Shown here: in pieces, positions 6,941 through 12,788 of the stretch
How positions within the stretch are numbered: the first letter of the stretch is position 1
Layout of the letters: each line of letters starts with the position of its first letter
Position numbers and translations under genes: made by a program
The notes under the pieces: model-generated
What the model saw: only the letters and a program-made list of their open reading frames with translations
The model's database searches: none
What the model was told of the DNA's origin: nothing
Source of the DNA: an uncultured Clostridia bacterium
GTDB taxonomy: Bacteria; Bacillota; Clostridia; Christensenellales; UBA1242
Length of the DNA stretch: 13,763 nt
Direction of reading: 5' to 3'
Assembly (NCBI GenBank): GCA_947589615.1
Contig: CANQBU010000019.1
Coordinates: 1-13,763 of the forward strand

Positions 6941-7325
6941 TCAAGCCTTAAGGCTTGGCTATTATCGAATTTTATGATATTTAATCAATATCAATCTCAT
7001 TCTCTCTTACTCTTAATGTTTGACGGAAAACTTAGTTTTCATCGCTATCGAATTTTATGATATTTAATTAAAGTTAACCACGTTCTCTCTTAGGCTACTT
7101 AGTTTTCATCGCTATCGACGAGCCAGATGCTCGGCGACTAACCAAATTTAGTCTTAATCAGTATATTCCCTCTTAAAAATGCCTATACGAAGTGGATAAA
7201 AAGTGCATAATGCACCCAAACCAGATGTTTGACGGCTATCGAATTTCATGATATATTTTAAAAACTTAAATCGCACTCTCTTTTAAATATCACCCAAACG
7301 AGGTTGATAAAAGTGCATAATGCAC
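6941..7325. repeat. Composite repeat array filling most of a 531-bp gene-free stretch
   Basis: From left to right: AAGCCTTAAGGCTT palindrome (6943-6956) with a full body up to 7044, identical to 5428-5531; a second body starting at AAAACTTAGTTTT with CACGTTCTCTC; a partial TTAGTTTTCATCG; the hairpin CGAGC-CAGAT-GCTCG (7119-7133); a truncated module ending in GTGCATAATGCAC (7203-7215); and a 110-bp full unit (7216-7325) with hairpin CAAAC-CAGAT-GTTTG (7217-7231) ending in another GTGCATAATGCAC (7313-7325). The gene-free stretch 6932-7462 otherwise holds an orphan promoter (7337-7365) and a terminator (7383-7397). No open frame in it looks like a gene. Confidence 0.85.
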
Positions 7326-7336
7326 TTCTCCTTAAA

Positions 7337-7365
7337 ATTATATCATATTTTCATTTGAAATACAA
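7337..7365 (-). promoter_or_regulatory. Promoter-like pair that runs into the repeat array (orphan promoter)
   Basis: Minus-strand TTGTAT (7360-7365), a 17-bp spacer and TATAAT (7337-7342) are followed by AAGGAG (7328-7333) and then immediately by the palindrome GTGCATTATGCAC with TTTT. No gene follows for about 390 bp; the next is 6308-6931. Either it drives that gene through a highly structured leader, or its own gene was lost and replaced by repeats. Confidence 0.55.
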
Positions 7366-7382
7366 TACTAAAATTAAAAAAA

Positions 7383-7397
7383 GGTGCTTACTGCACC
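7383..7397 (-). terminator. Intrinsic terminator at the end of the eight-gene operon
   Basis: On the minus strand GGTGC-AGTAA-GCACC is followed by TTTTTTT and AATTTT. It lies about 65 bp after the stop of the 7463 gene. It resembles the GGTGCATTATGCACC palindromes of the repeat units, so it is probably a decayed member of that hairpin set. Confidence 0.8.
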
Positions 7398-7462
7398 GAA
7401 AACTTAAAATTTAAAATACGAAATCTTTATTTTTTTGTAATTTCCAGCAATCCCAGGCAATC

Positions 7463-8077
7463 TTAATTCTTTTCTTGGGATTGACCTTCAATTTCTTCAG
7501 AATAACCTTCTAGTTCCTTTTTATATGCTTTTTCTTGCTTGCGTTTCTTCCTCTCTTCATTTATTACATAGGCGTCATCTCCTGCCTCATCAATCAATTC
7601 GCTCCCTTTATCGGCAAGCCACTCGGCATACCCAGTCCAGCATCCAAGAAAAAAAAGAACTACAGATCCACCAAAAATGGAAAACAGAGAAATGCATGCC
7701 TTTCCTAATTGATCATCGCGTTTTATTATTCCCTTATAATCCGCATCATCGGCAAAAACTTCATTTGCGGCATTTTTAGTAAGCTCTTTAATATGTGATT
7801 TTTGATTAAGTTTATCTTTCATCTTCACATACTCGCCGTCAGAAATGTCTCCGTTTTCGCGTGCCTCGTCAAGGTCGGCAAGTTCATCGGCAAGGGTCTT
7901 TTCCACTACCTCTTGCACCTTATCATATTCATAATATTTATCATACTCAGTAGAAAGACTGCCTAGAGCGATTCCTGTTCCGACTCCACCCACAAATCCT
8001 AATATAGGCACAACAACCAATGCGCCAGCAGAAGCGAGCAAAAGTCCTCCTCCAATTCTTTTTAACAATGCTTTCAT
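7463..8077 (-). CDS. Two-helix membrane protein with SHOCT-like segment (family A, last gene of operon)
   Basis: The 204-aa product has helix 1 at about 9-39 (G-G-G-L-L-L-A-S-A-G-A-L-V-V-V-P-I-L-G), Y-Y-E-Y-D-K-V-Q-E-V-V at 48-58, the SHOCT-like segment at 66-92 and helix 2 at about 127-148. The tail, rich in R/K, reaches G-Y-S-E-E-I-E at 191-197 and then carries an extra G-Q-S-Q-E-K-N, unlike its neighbours. Residues 65-124 are identical to the neighbour 8098-8709 at 59 of 60 positions, while the helices and tails differ. This mosaic pattern points to gene conversion. A GGGAG SD is present. It lies 20 bp after the 8098 stop, in one transcription unit with it. Confidence 0.85.
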   Translation of the reverse strand: MKALLKRIGGGLLLASAGALVVVPILGFVGGVGTGIALGSLSTEYDKYYEYDKVQEVVEKTLADELADLDEARENGDISDGEYVKMKDKLNQKSHIKELTKNAANEVFADDADYKGIIKRDDQLGKACISLFSIFGGSVVLFFLGCWTGYAEWLADKGSELIDEAGDDAYVINEERKKRKQEKAYKKELEGYSEEIEGQSQEKN

Positions 8078-8097
8078 CTTTACTCCCTTTTCTTAAC

Positions 8098-8709
8098 CTA
8101 CTTTTCTATTTCTTCAGTATATTCTTCTAGTTCCTTTTGATATGCTTTTTGTTTCTTTTTAAATGCTTTTTCTTGTTTGCGTCTCTCCCTCTTTTCATAG
8201 GAATAATCATCTTCTACTCCATCAATCATTGCGTCCCCTTTATCAAGTAGCCAATCGCTAAACCCAGAAAAATATTCTGCTAAAAAAAGAACTAAAGTGC
8301 CTCCACCGATGGAAAACAGAGAAATGCTTGCTTTGCTTAATTGACCATCGCGTTTTATTATTCCCTTATAATCCGCGTCGTCGGCAAAAACTTCATTTGC
8401 GGCATTTTTAGTAAGCTCTTTAATATGTGATTTTTGATTAAGTTTATCTTTCATTTTCACATACTCGCCGTCTGAAATGTCTCCGTTCTCACGTGCCTCG
8501 TCAAGGTCGGCAAGTTCTTCCTTAAGGGTGTCCTCGACAATCTGCTGAACCTTGTCATATTGATAATATTTGTCAAATTCAGAATCAATAGAACCATAAG
8601 CAATTCCCGTTCCGAATCCTCCCACAAGTCCTAATATAGGCACAAAAAGCGATGCACCAACTGCAACATGCAACAAAACTCCGCCAGTTTTTTTCAAAAA
8701 TGCTTTCAT
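8098..8709 (-). CDS. Two-helix membrane protein with SHOCT-like segment (family A)
   Basis: This 203-aa copy illustrates the family plan well. It has a basic start (MKAFLKK), a glycine-rich helix 1 (about 8-39) and the motif Y-Y-Q-Y-D-K-V-Q-Q-I-V (48-58). A segment L-A-D-L-D-E-A-R-E-N-G-D-I-S-D-G-E-Y-V-K (66-85) resembles the SHOCT short domain (L..L..L...G.I..EE/GEY...K..L). Then come V-F-A-D-D-x-x-Y-K-G (107-116), helix 2 (about 127-148, S-L-F-S-I-G-G-G-T-L) and a lysine/arginine-rich, probably helical tail (172-203) ending E-E-Y-T-E-E-I-E-K. The positive ends imply N-in/C-in topology with residues 40-125 outside. SHOCT similarity is by eye, and SHOCT domains have no agreed biochemical role. 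An AGGAGG SD precedes ATG; the gap to the upstream gene is 21 bp. Confidence 0.85.
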   Translation of the reverse strand: MKAFLKKTGGVLLHVAVGASLFVPILGLVGGFGTGIAYGSIDSEFDKYYQYDKVQQIVEDTLKEELADLDEARENGDISDGEYVKMKDKLNQKSHIKELTKNAANEVFADDADYKGIIKRDGQLSKASISLFSIGGGTLVLFLAEYFSGFSDWLLDKGDAMIDGVEDDYSYEKRERRKQEKAFKKKQKAYQKELEEYTEEIEK

Positions 8710-8730
8710 GTTTCCTCCTAGCCTACCCTA

Positions 8731-9309
8731 CTATTCTATTTCTTCGTAATATTCGTTCATTTCTTTAGATAAATTTTTTTCTTTTTTTCGCCTTTTATTT
8801 TCTTCAGAAATATAATATGCATCGTCAATCAAGTCGTCTCCTTTAGAGATCATTGCATCGAAAAGCTCAGTCCAAGCCCCCACTGCGAAAAAAGCGAGCG
8901 TTCCGCCACCTATGGAAAATAGCGAAATGCATGCTTTTTTTAATTGCTCATCTTTTTTCAATAATCCCTTATACTCCTCGTCATCGCCAAAAATTTCTTT
9001 TACCGCCTTGTCTATGAGGTCATCATGTGAATCCTTATCAAGTTTTTCCTTCAACTTTAAATATTCACCATCGGTTATGTCCCCATTTTCACGGGCCTGG
9101 TTAAGTTCGGCAAGTTCATCGGCGAGTGATTTTTCGACTATTTCCTGAACTTTATCATATTCTTCATATTTTTTAAATGAATCATCAGTAGCCCATTTTG
9201 CTATTCCCGTTCCTAATCCGCCAACAAGCCCAAGTATGCCAATAGCACCCGTAGCATATACAGAACCAATAATAAGCCCTCCGGCAACTCTTTTCAATAA
9301 AGCTTTCAT
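8731..9309 (-). CDS. Two-helix membrane protein with SHOCT-like segment (family A)
   Basis: The 192-aa product has helix 1 at about 9-40 (G-G-L-I-I-G-S-V-Y-A-T-G-A-I-G-I-L-G), Y-E-E-Y-D-K-V-Q-E-I-V at 48-58, L-A-E-L-N-Q-A-R-E-N-G-D-I-T-D-G-E-Y at 66-83, and helix 2 at about 126-148 (C-I-S-L-F-S-I-G-G-G-T-L). The short tail ends N-E-Y-Y-E-E-I-E exactly at the stop. Two TAG codons stand in tandem at the end. An AGGAGG SD is present and the gap to the upstream gene is 24 bp. It is the cleanest family member in which the tag is strictly C-terminal. Confidence 0.85.
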   Translation of the reverse strand: MKALLKRVAGGLIIGSVYATGAIGILGLVGGLGTGIAKWATDDSFKKYEEYDKVQEIVEKSLADELAELNQARENGDITDGEYLKLKEKLDKDSHDDLIDKAVKEIFGDDEEYKGLLKKDEQLKKACISLFSIGGGTLAFFAVGAWTELFDAMISKGDDLIDDAYYISEENKRRKKEKNLSKEMNEYYEEIE

Positions 9310-9333
9310 ATTTTTCCTCCTATCTTACCCTTT

Positions 9334-9915
9334 CTATTCCACTTTTTCAGAATATTCTTCCATTTCTTTTTGAAATATTTTCTCTTTTTTTCTTTGTTGT
9401 CTTTTCTGCCGTTCCTCTTCGCCGTCATCTTCAAGGTCTTCATCGGCGATTTCTTCTAATTTCTCAAACAATCCCGTTCCCCAACCTATTGGAAGTGTTA
9501 AAAGTGCGCCTCCTGCAACTCCGAGACAGGAATAACTTGCAATTTCTAATTGTTTAAGTTGTTTTAAAATTCCTTTATATTCTTTATCATCGGCAAAATA
9601 CTCATCGGCGGCTTCTTCTGAAAGGTCTTTTCTATATGAATCGCCATTGATTTTTTCCTTCATCGTTATATACTCGCCTTCGGAAATGTCGCCATTTGCA
9701 AGCGCCTCGTCAAGGTCGGCAAGTTGGCTATCAATGTTATCTTGAACAATTTCTTGAACTTTATCGTAATTATAAAAAGGTTTTAATTTCGCTCTTGGAA
9801 CGCCTTGTGCGGCATATGTAATAAAAGCGGCACCCATTCCCACTCCCGTGAGAATCCATGTGTTTAATAAACATTTTATAGCCGCGCCACGCGCCCTTTT
9901 TAAAATAATGCTCAT
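9334..9915 (-). CDS. Two-helix membrane protein with SHOCT-like segment (family A, variant N-terminus)
   Basis: In this 193-aa copy the N-terminus is MSIILKRARGAAIKCLLNTW rather than MKALLK. Helix 1 (about 12-36) is less glycine-rich. The motif F-Y-N-Y-D-K-V-Q-E-I-V (47-57) and the SHOCT-like segment (L-A-D-L-D-E-A-L-A-N-G-D-I-S-E-G-E-Y, 65-82) are kept. Helix 2 (about 125-146) has lost the S-L-F-S-I-G-G-G core (C-L-G-V-A-G-G-A-L-L). The tail has an acidic patch (D-E-D-L-E-D-D-G-E-E-E) before the basic part and ends E-E-Y-S-E-K-V-E at the stop. Its SD (GGAG) is far from ATG (11 nt), so expression may be lower. A remnant of another family member lies just upstream. Confidence 0.85.
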   Translation of the reverse strand: MSIILKRARGAAIKCLLNTWILTGVGMGAAFITYAAQGVPRAKLKPFYNYDKVQEIVQDNIDSQLADLDEALANGDISEGEYITMKEKINGDSYRKDLSEEAADEYFADDKEYKGILKQLKQLEIASYSCLGVAGGALLTLPIGWGTGLFEKLEEIADEDLEDDGEEERQKRQQRKKEKIFQKEMEEYSEKVE

Positions 9916-9939
9916 ACTAATTTCTCCACAAATTTAATT

Positions 9940-9996
9940 TTAATTTAACACTTCTTCGGTGTATTTACTCATTTCCTTTTCGAACGCTTTTCCCAT
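9940..9996 (-). pseudogene. Orphan C-terminal tail of a family A gene
   Basis: In the 98-bp gap between two intact family members a short minus-strand frame reads MGKAFEKEMSKYTEEVLN and then TAA. Codons just before the ATG continue as S-R-R-K. This matches the tails of neighbours (for example K-A-F-K-K...E-Y-T-E-E-I-E and K-I-F-Q-K-E-M-E-E-Y-S-E-K-V-E) and nothing else of the gene remains. The best reading is a deletion that removed the body of a ninth paralogue and left its 3' end. Translation of an 18-aa peptide is possible but only a weak AAGAAG precedes the ATG. Confidence 0.7.
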
Positions 9997-10013
9997 TTTT
10001 CTTCTTGATTAAT

Positions 10014-10607
10014 TTACTCTTCTATTTCTTCAGAATATTCTTCCATCTCTTTTTTTAATTTTTTCTCTTTTCTCTTCTTTTCTTTCTCTCTTCTTTCTTG
10101 CTCAAGTTCATAATCGATCCCACCATCTAACATTTCAAAGCCTGTGCGTATCATTTTATCAAATTGGTTTGCAAACAAAAACGTGTTAAGGATAAGTGTG
10201 CCGCCACCTATGGAAAATAGCGAGATGTATGCCTTTTTTAAGGAGTCGTCTTGCTTCAAAAAGCCCTGGAATTTCTCATCATCGGCAAACACTTCGGCGG
10301 CGGTATCTTTTGTGAGTTGATCATAATGAGACTTTTTGTCAAGTTGTTGTTTTCGATCAACATATTCGCCGGCAGTGATATCACCGTTTTCGCGTGCCTC
10401 TTCAAGCTCGGCAAGTTCGTCCTTAAGTGTGTCCTCTACAATCTCCTGCACCGTGTCATATTCATAATATGGTTTGTATTTTGTATCTTTAAATTGATAA
10501 GCAATTACAGTCCCAATTCCGCCAAGAATCCCTGCAACAGGTATTCCCGCCATTGTGCCAAATGCCGTTGCAATAAGCAACCCTCCTTTAAATGATTCGC
10601 TATCCAT
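10014..10607 (-). CDS. Two-helix membrane protein with SHOCT-like segment (family A, first of the membrane genes)
   Basis: The 197-aa product begins MDSESFKGGLL, so the basic MKALLKR lead of its sisters is replaced by an acidic one. Helix 1 runs about 8-39 and includes G-I-P-V-A-G-I-L-G-G-I-G. The motif Y-Y-E-Y-D-T-V-Q-E-I-V is at 47-57 and the SHOCT-like L-A-E-L-E-E-A-R-E-N-G-D-I-T-A-G-E-Y at 65-82. Helix 2 is at about 126-147 (Y-I-S-L-F-S-I-G-G-G-T-L). The tail is very basic (R-R-E-K-E-K-K-R-K-E-K-K) and ends E-E-Y-S-E-E-I-E-E. Its AGGAGG SD directly follows the stop of the family C gene upstream (11-bp gap), which strongly suggests translational linkage of the soluble and membrane families in one mRNA. 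Confidence 0.85.
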   Translation of the reverse strand: MDSESFKGGLLIATAFGTMAGIPVAGILGGIGTVIAYQFKDTKYKPYYEYDTVQEIVEDTLKDELAELEEARENGDITAGEYVDRKQQLDKKSHYDQLTKDTAAEVFADDEKFQGFLKQDDSLKKAYISLFSIGGGTLILNTFLFANQFDKMIRTGFEMLDGGIDYELEQERREKEKKRKEKKLKKEMEEYSEEIEE

Positions 10608-10618
10608 TTTTTCCTCCT

Positions 10619-11164
10619 TTATTCTAAATCTATATAGGCTTTATCGTTGTAATCTTTGTTGTTATCCTTCGTTTCCAAAACCTGTTCAACTGGATAAACC
10701 CTTCCATTTGCTATTTGGCTTGGAGAGATTATTTTGTAGTCTGCATAATATGGGACAAGCAATATTCTACCATTAAGCGCCTTCACATTATCCCATTCAA
10801 CATTTTTGTTTAAATAAATTTTTCCTGCCTTTTCATCTTCTATGTTATCCCTCTCGCTCTTGCAAAATGCTTCAAGGACACCTTCTAAATATTCACTGTT
10901 ACCAAGTTTTTTTACTACCTTTAGCTCCTCTTCCGCTTCTTCAACTGTGATCTTATCTCCTATCACATAATAGACAATTTTTTCCCAAAACTGTTGGTTT
11001 TTGCTAAGGTCTTTATACCAAACGTAAATACCATAAGTGGTTTGCGGAATACCTTCTAGGTCAAATATATTATCACTGTCCGAATACATAACCTTTCGTT
11101 CTTGCCCTTTTTTGTGATCAATATACCAAATTTCAAATTTATAAACCTCTTCGTTAATTAACAT
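10619..11164 (-). CDS. Hypothetical soluble protein with DKAYIDLE end (family C)
   Basis: This 181-aa protein has no signal peptide or membrane helix and is not recognised. Blocks shared with the two genes upstream are: an N-terminal E-V-Y-K-F-E; Y-S-D-S-D-N-I-F-D-L-E-G-I-P-Q (27-41) followed by Y-K-D-L-S-K-N (50-56); I-G-D-K-I-T-V-E-E-A (68-77); K-I-Y-L-N-K-N-V-E (115-123); and I-S-P-S-Q-I-A-N-G-R-V-Y-P-V-E-Q (146-161). The pattern looks like a small beta-rich fold. It ends D-K-A-Y-I-D-L-E. An AAGGAGG SD precedes ATG. It is the last family C gene before the membrane paralogues and probably co-transcribed with them. Any role is unknown. Confidence 0.8.
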   Translation of the reverse strand: MLINEEVYKFEIWYIDHKKGQERKVMYSDSDNIFDLEGIPQTTYGIYVWYKDLSKNQQFWEKIVYYVIGDKITVEEAEEELKVVKKLGNSEYLEGVLEAFCKSERDNIEDEKAGKIYLNKNVEWDNVKALNGRILLVPYYADYKIISPSQIANGRVYPVEQVLETKDNNKDYNDKAYIDLE

Positions 11165-11185
11165 ATTTCCTCCTTGATAATTTTT

Positions 11186-11734
11186 TTATTCTAGGGCGGT
11201 GTATGATTTGTCGTCTTCAATCTCTCCGCTTTTAACTTGCCCAACTGGATAAATCTTTCCATTTATAATTTGTTTTGGAGAGATATAAATTGCTTCCTTT
11301 GACCACCAAGATGATATTATCAGCCTCTCTTGAATAGAGTCTTCATTAAGTTCAATATTTTTATTTATATAAATTTTATCTTTTGGCTTTTGGTTGATAT
11401 AGGCTTTAAGTGTGGCTAAGGTTTCATCTTTTACATTGGTATATCCGTCCGTTATTTCGATTTTGCTTAATTTCTCAAATTCCTCTTTTGCCTCTTCGGT
11501 GGTTATCTCATCGCCTAACATATATAGATTTTCAAACTCCCAATTGTCATCTTCACTACCGTTGCCGTTTTTGATAAGGTCTTTATACGCGCAAAAGATT
11601 TGGAAGCAAGATTGCGGAATATCCTCCAGTGCATAAATGTCACCGCTGTCCGCATACATTTTTCTGAACGGCTTTGCACCAATGTCTGCGCTGTTATAAA
11701 ATTCAAATTTATAAATTTTGTCTTTAATAATCAT
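11186..11734 (-). CDS. Hypothetical soluble protein with DKSYTALE end (family C)
   Basis: At 182 aa it shares the family C blocks: K-I-Y-K-F-E-F near the start, Y-A-D-S-G-D-I-Y-A-L-E-D-I-P-Q (27-41), Y-K-D-L-I-K-N (50-56), L-G-D-E-I-T-T-E-E-A (73-82), K-I-Y-I-N-K-N-I-E (120-128), and I-S-P-K-Q-I-I-N-G-K-I-Y-P-V (151-164). Between blocks the sequence is diverged, including an acidic insert around 57-64 (G-N-G-S-E-D-D-N). The end is D-D-K-S-Y-T-A-L-E. An AAGGAG SD lies before ATG, and the stop-to-start gaps are 14 bp (upstream) and 21 bp (downstream). No known family could be named. Confidence 0.8.
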   Translation of the reverse strand: MIIKDKIYKFEFYNSADIGAKPFRKMYADSGDIYALEDIPQSCFQIFCAYKDLIKNGNGSEDDNWEFENLYMLGDEITTEEAKEEFEKLSKIEITDGYTNVKDETLATLKAYINQKPKDKIYINKNIELNEDSIQERLIISSWWSKEAIYISPKQIINGKIYPVGQVKSGEIEDDKSYTALE

Positions 11735-11748
11735 TCTTGCTCCTTAAT

Positions 11749-12327
11749 TTATTCCAGTTCCGTATATGATTTATCGCTATCAGTGCTTGGTTTTTCTCTT
11801 TCGAGGAATTTAAGTTGCTCGGGGTAGTAAATCCTGCCATTGATAATTTGTTTTGGGGAAATTACTTTAACTTTTTCGCACTCAGACGCTGAAAGGACTC
11901 TTATTCTTGAATATATATCTTCCTCATAATTGATATTTTTGTTCACAAAAATTTTTCTGTAGTCAGCATTTCTTATATCATTTTTCTCGTTTTTGCAGTA
12001 ATTTTTAAGTCTTTCTAGAGTCCAATTTTTTAGGTCGGCTTTATGCTTTTGGTAAAAAGGAATTTCTTCCAATGTCTTAATTTCCTTTCCCGCCTCTTCT
12101 AATGTGAGTTCATCACCTACTATATATTCATCTTTGAGTTTCCAGCCATTATTTTTGGTTAGGTCCTGATAATAACAATAAATACTGTAAGTTTTCTCTG
12201 GCACATCTTCCAGTTCATAAATGTTGCCAGTGTTTGAGTATATATACTTTCCATTAAACTCTGACTCTGATTCCTCATTACCATAATAATCAATTAAAAA
12301 TAAGTAAACTTCATCTTTGAAGACCAT
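11749..12327 (-). CDS. Hypothetical soluble protein with DKSYTELE end (family C, first gene of operon)
   Basis: The 192-aa product starts MVFKDEVYLF by alignment with its two sisters; an upstream TTG four codons earlier was rejected. Family blocks are Y-S-N-T-G-N-I-Y-E-L-E-D-V-P (30-43), Y-Q-D-L-T-K-N (53-59), V-G-D-E-L-T-L-E-E-A (70-79), K-I-F-V-N-K-N-I-N (125-133) and I-S-P-K-Q-I-I-N-G-R-I-Y (156-167). It ends S-D-K-S-Y-T-E-L-E. The likely SD is GGGGGAT, 4 nt before ATG, which is unlike the AGGAGG of the following genes. The perfect promoter at 12350-12378 lies just upstream, so this is the leading gene of the eight-gene unit. Function is unknown. Confidence 0.8.
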   Translation of the reverse strand: MVFKDEVYLFLIDYYGNEESESEFNGKYIYSNTGNIYELEDVPEKTYSIYCYYQDLTKNNGWKLKDEYIVGDELTLEEAGKEIKTLEEIPFYQKHKADLKNWTLERLKNYCKNEKNDIRNADYRKIFVNKNINYEEDIYSRIRVLSASECEKVKVISPKQIINGRIYYPEQLKFLEREKPSTDSDKSYTELE

Positions 12328-12349
12328 AGCATCCCCCAATTATACTATA

Positions 12350-12378
12350 ATTATATATCATTCATCCCCTTTTGTCAA
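12350..12378 (-). promoter_or_regulatory. Consensus sigma70-type promoter of the eight-gene operon
   Basis: Minus-strand TTGACA (12373-12378), a 17-bp spacer and TATAAT (12350-12355) match both hexamers exactly. The -35 box overlaps the arm of the repeat hairpin CAAGC-CCAAGC-GCTTG (12376-12391). The block recurs at 13671-13763 upstream of the next gene with three mismatches in 93 bp. Confidence 0.85.
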
Positions 12379-12531
12379 GCCCAAGCGCTTGGCGACGAGC
12401 CAGATGCTCGGCGACTAGCGAATGAGAGGATATTAAAAAAACTAAATTCCGCTCTCTTTCAAATATCACAAAACGCAGTGAATATAACAAAACATCGCAC
12501 AAACTCGCTATTGTTCTTGCGTTCCTAAAAA

Positions 12532-12546
12532 GGTGCATAATGCACC
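12532..12546 (-). terminator. Terminator-like palindrome closing repeat unit 1
   Basis: On the minus strand GGTGCATTATGCACC is followed by TTTTTAGG. The stem is 6 bp around a central TTA. It lies between the helical-protein gene and the operon promoter, as a third barrier behind the palindromes at 12646 and 12754. Confidence 0.5.
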
Positions 12547-12645
12547 CAAGCCAAATGCTTGGCGACTAACGAATGAAATGATATTTTAAAAAATTTAAAT
12601 CCCCCTCTCTTTTCAAAATCATTAAACAACTGTGAATAAAAAAAA

Positions 12646-12658
12646 GGGTATAATACCC
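12646..12658 (-). terminator. Terminator-like palindrome closing repeat unit 2
   Basis: On the minus strand GGGTATTATACCC is followed by eight T. The stem is 5 bp around a central TTA. The stem is short, but the T run is long. Confidence 0.55.
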
Positions 12659-12753
12659 CAAGACTTAGTCTTGACCGTTAGCGAATGCGAGGATATTTTA
12701 AAAATCGAATTCCTCTCTCTTTTCAATATCATTAAACAACTGTGAATAAAAAA

Positions 12754-12788
12754 GGGTATAATACCCCAAAAAAGGTGTCTAAGACACC
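12754..12788 (-). terminator. Double terminator immediately after the helical-protein gene
   Basis: Directly at the stop codon TAG (12788-12790) the minus strand reads GGTGTC-TTA-GACACC then TTTTTT, and a few bases later GGGTA-TTA-TACCC then TTTTTT. Two hairpin/T-run elements stand in series. The first stem shares its first G with the stop codon. Confidence 0.75.

Larger units (their letters stand above)
12376..12766. repeat. Tandem repeat array of three units upstream of the operon
   Basis: Unit 1 (12376-12546, about 170 bp) holds two stem-loops, CAAGC-CCAAGC-GCTTG (12376-12391) and CGAGC-CAGAT-GCTCG (12396-12410), a body GACTAGCGAATGAGAGGATATT, about 55 bp of extra sequence, and the palindrome GGTGCATAATGCACC (12532-12546). 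Unit 2 (12547-12658, 112 bp) has CAAGC-CAAAT-GCTTG and ends in GGGTATAATACCC. Unit 3 (12659-12766, 108 bp) has AAGAC-TTA-GTCTT and ends in a second GGGTATAATACCC. Units 2 and 3 share a stretch reading CATTAAACAACTGTGAATAA. The array fills the 460-bp gene-free gap 12328-12787 together with the promoter and terminators; no gene is seen in it. Confidence 0.9.

Noticed and set aside
6229..7156. Frames in the repeats read I-F-K-K-E-Y-T-E (about 6250-6275) and I-F-K-R-E-Y-T-D (7154-7177), like family A tails.
   Set aside because: The frames run through the repeat palindrome as A-L-C-T-x-Y, and a third repeat copy reads F-K-R-E-C-D, so the likeness is short and explained by the repeat itself. Only the 9940-9996 tail is clear.
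5296..7325. Repeats between genes could be integron attC sites, since ACCTAAC resembles the RYYYAAC core.
   Set aside because: The matching GTTRRRY core is absent, no integrase gene is present, and repeats occur in tandem units rather than one per cassette.
12547..12660. A long open minus-strand frame through the repeat unit could be a small gene.
   Set aside because: It has no SD or start, repeats with the DNA unit and crosses terminator palindromes. It is a shadow of the repeat.
12631..12749. Two TGTGAATAA sites (12631-12639, 12741-12749) match the DnaA-box consensus TTATnCACA on the other strand.
   Set aside because: They are copies of one repeat unit, not independent sites, and no cluster or AT-rich unwinding region accompanies them. 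They also lie about 10 kb from dnaA, so an origin call is not supported.
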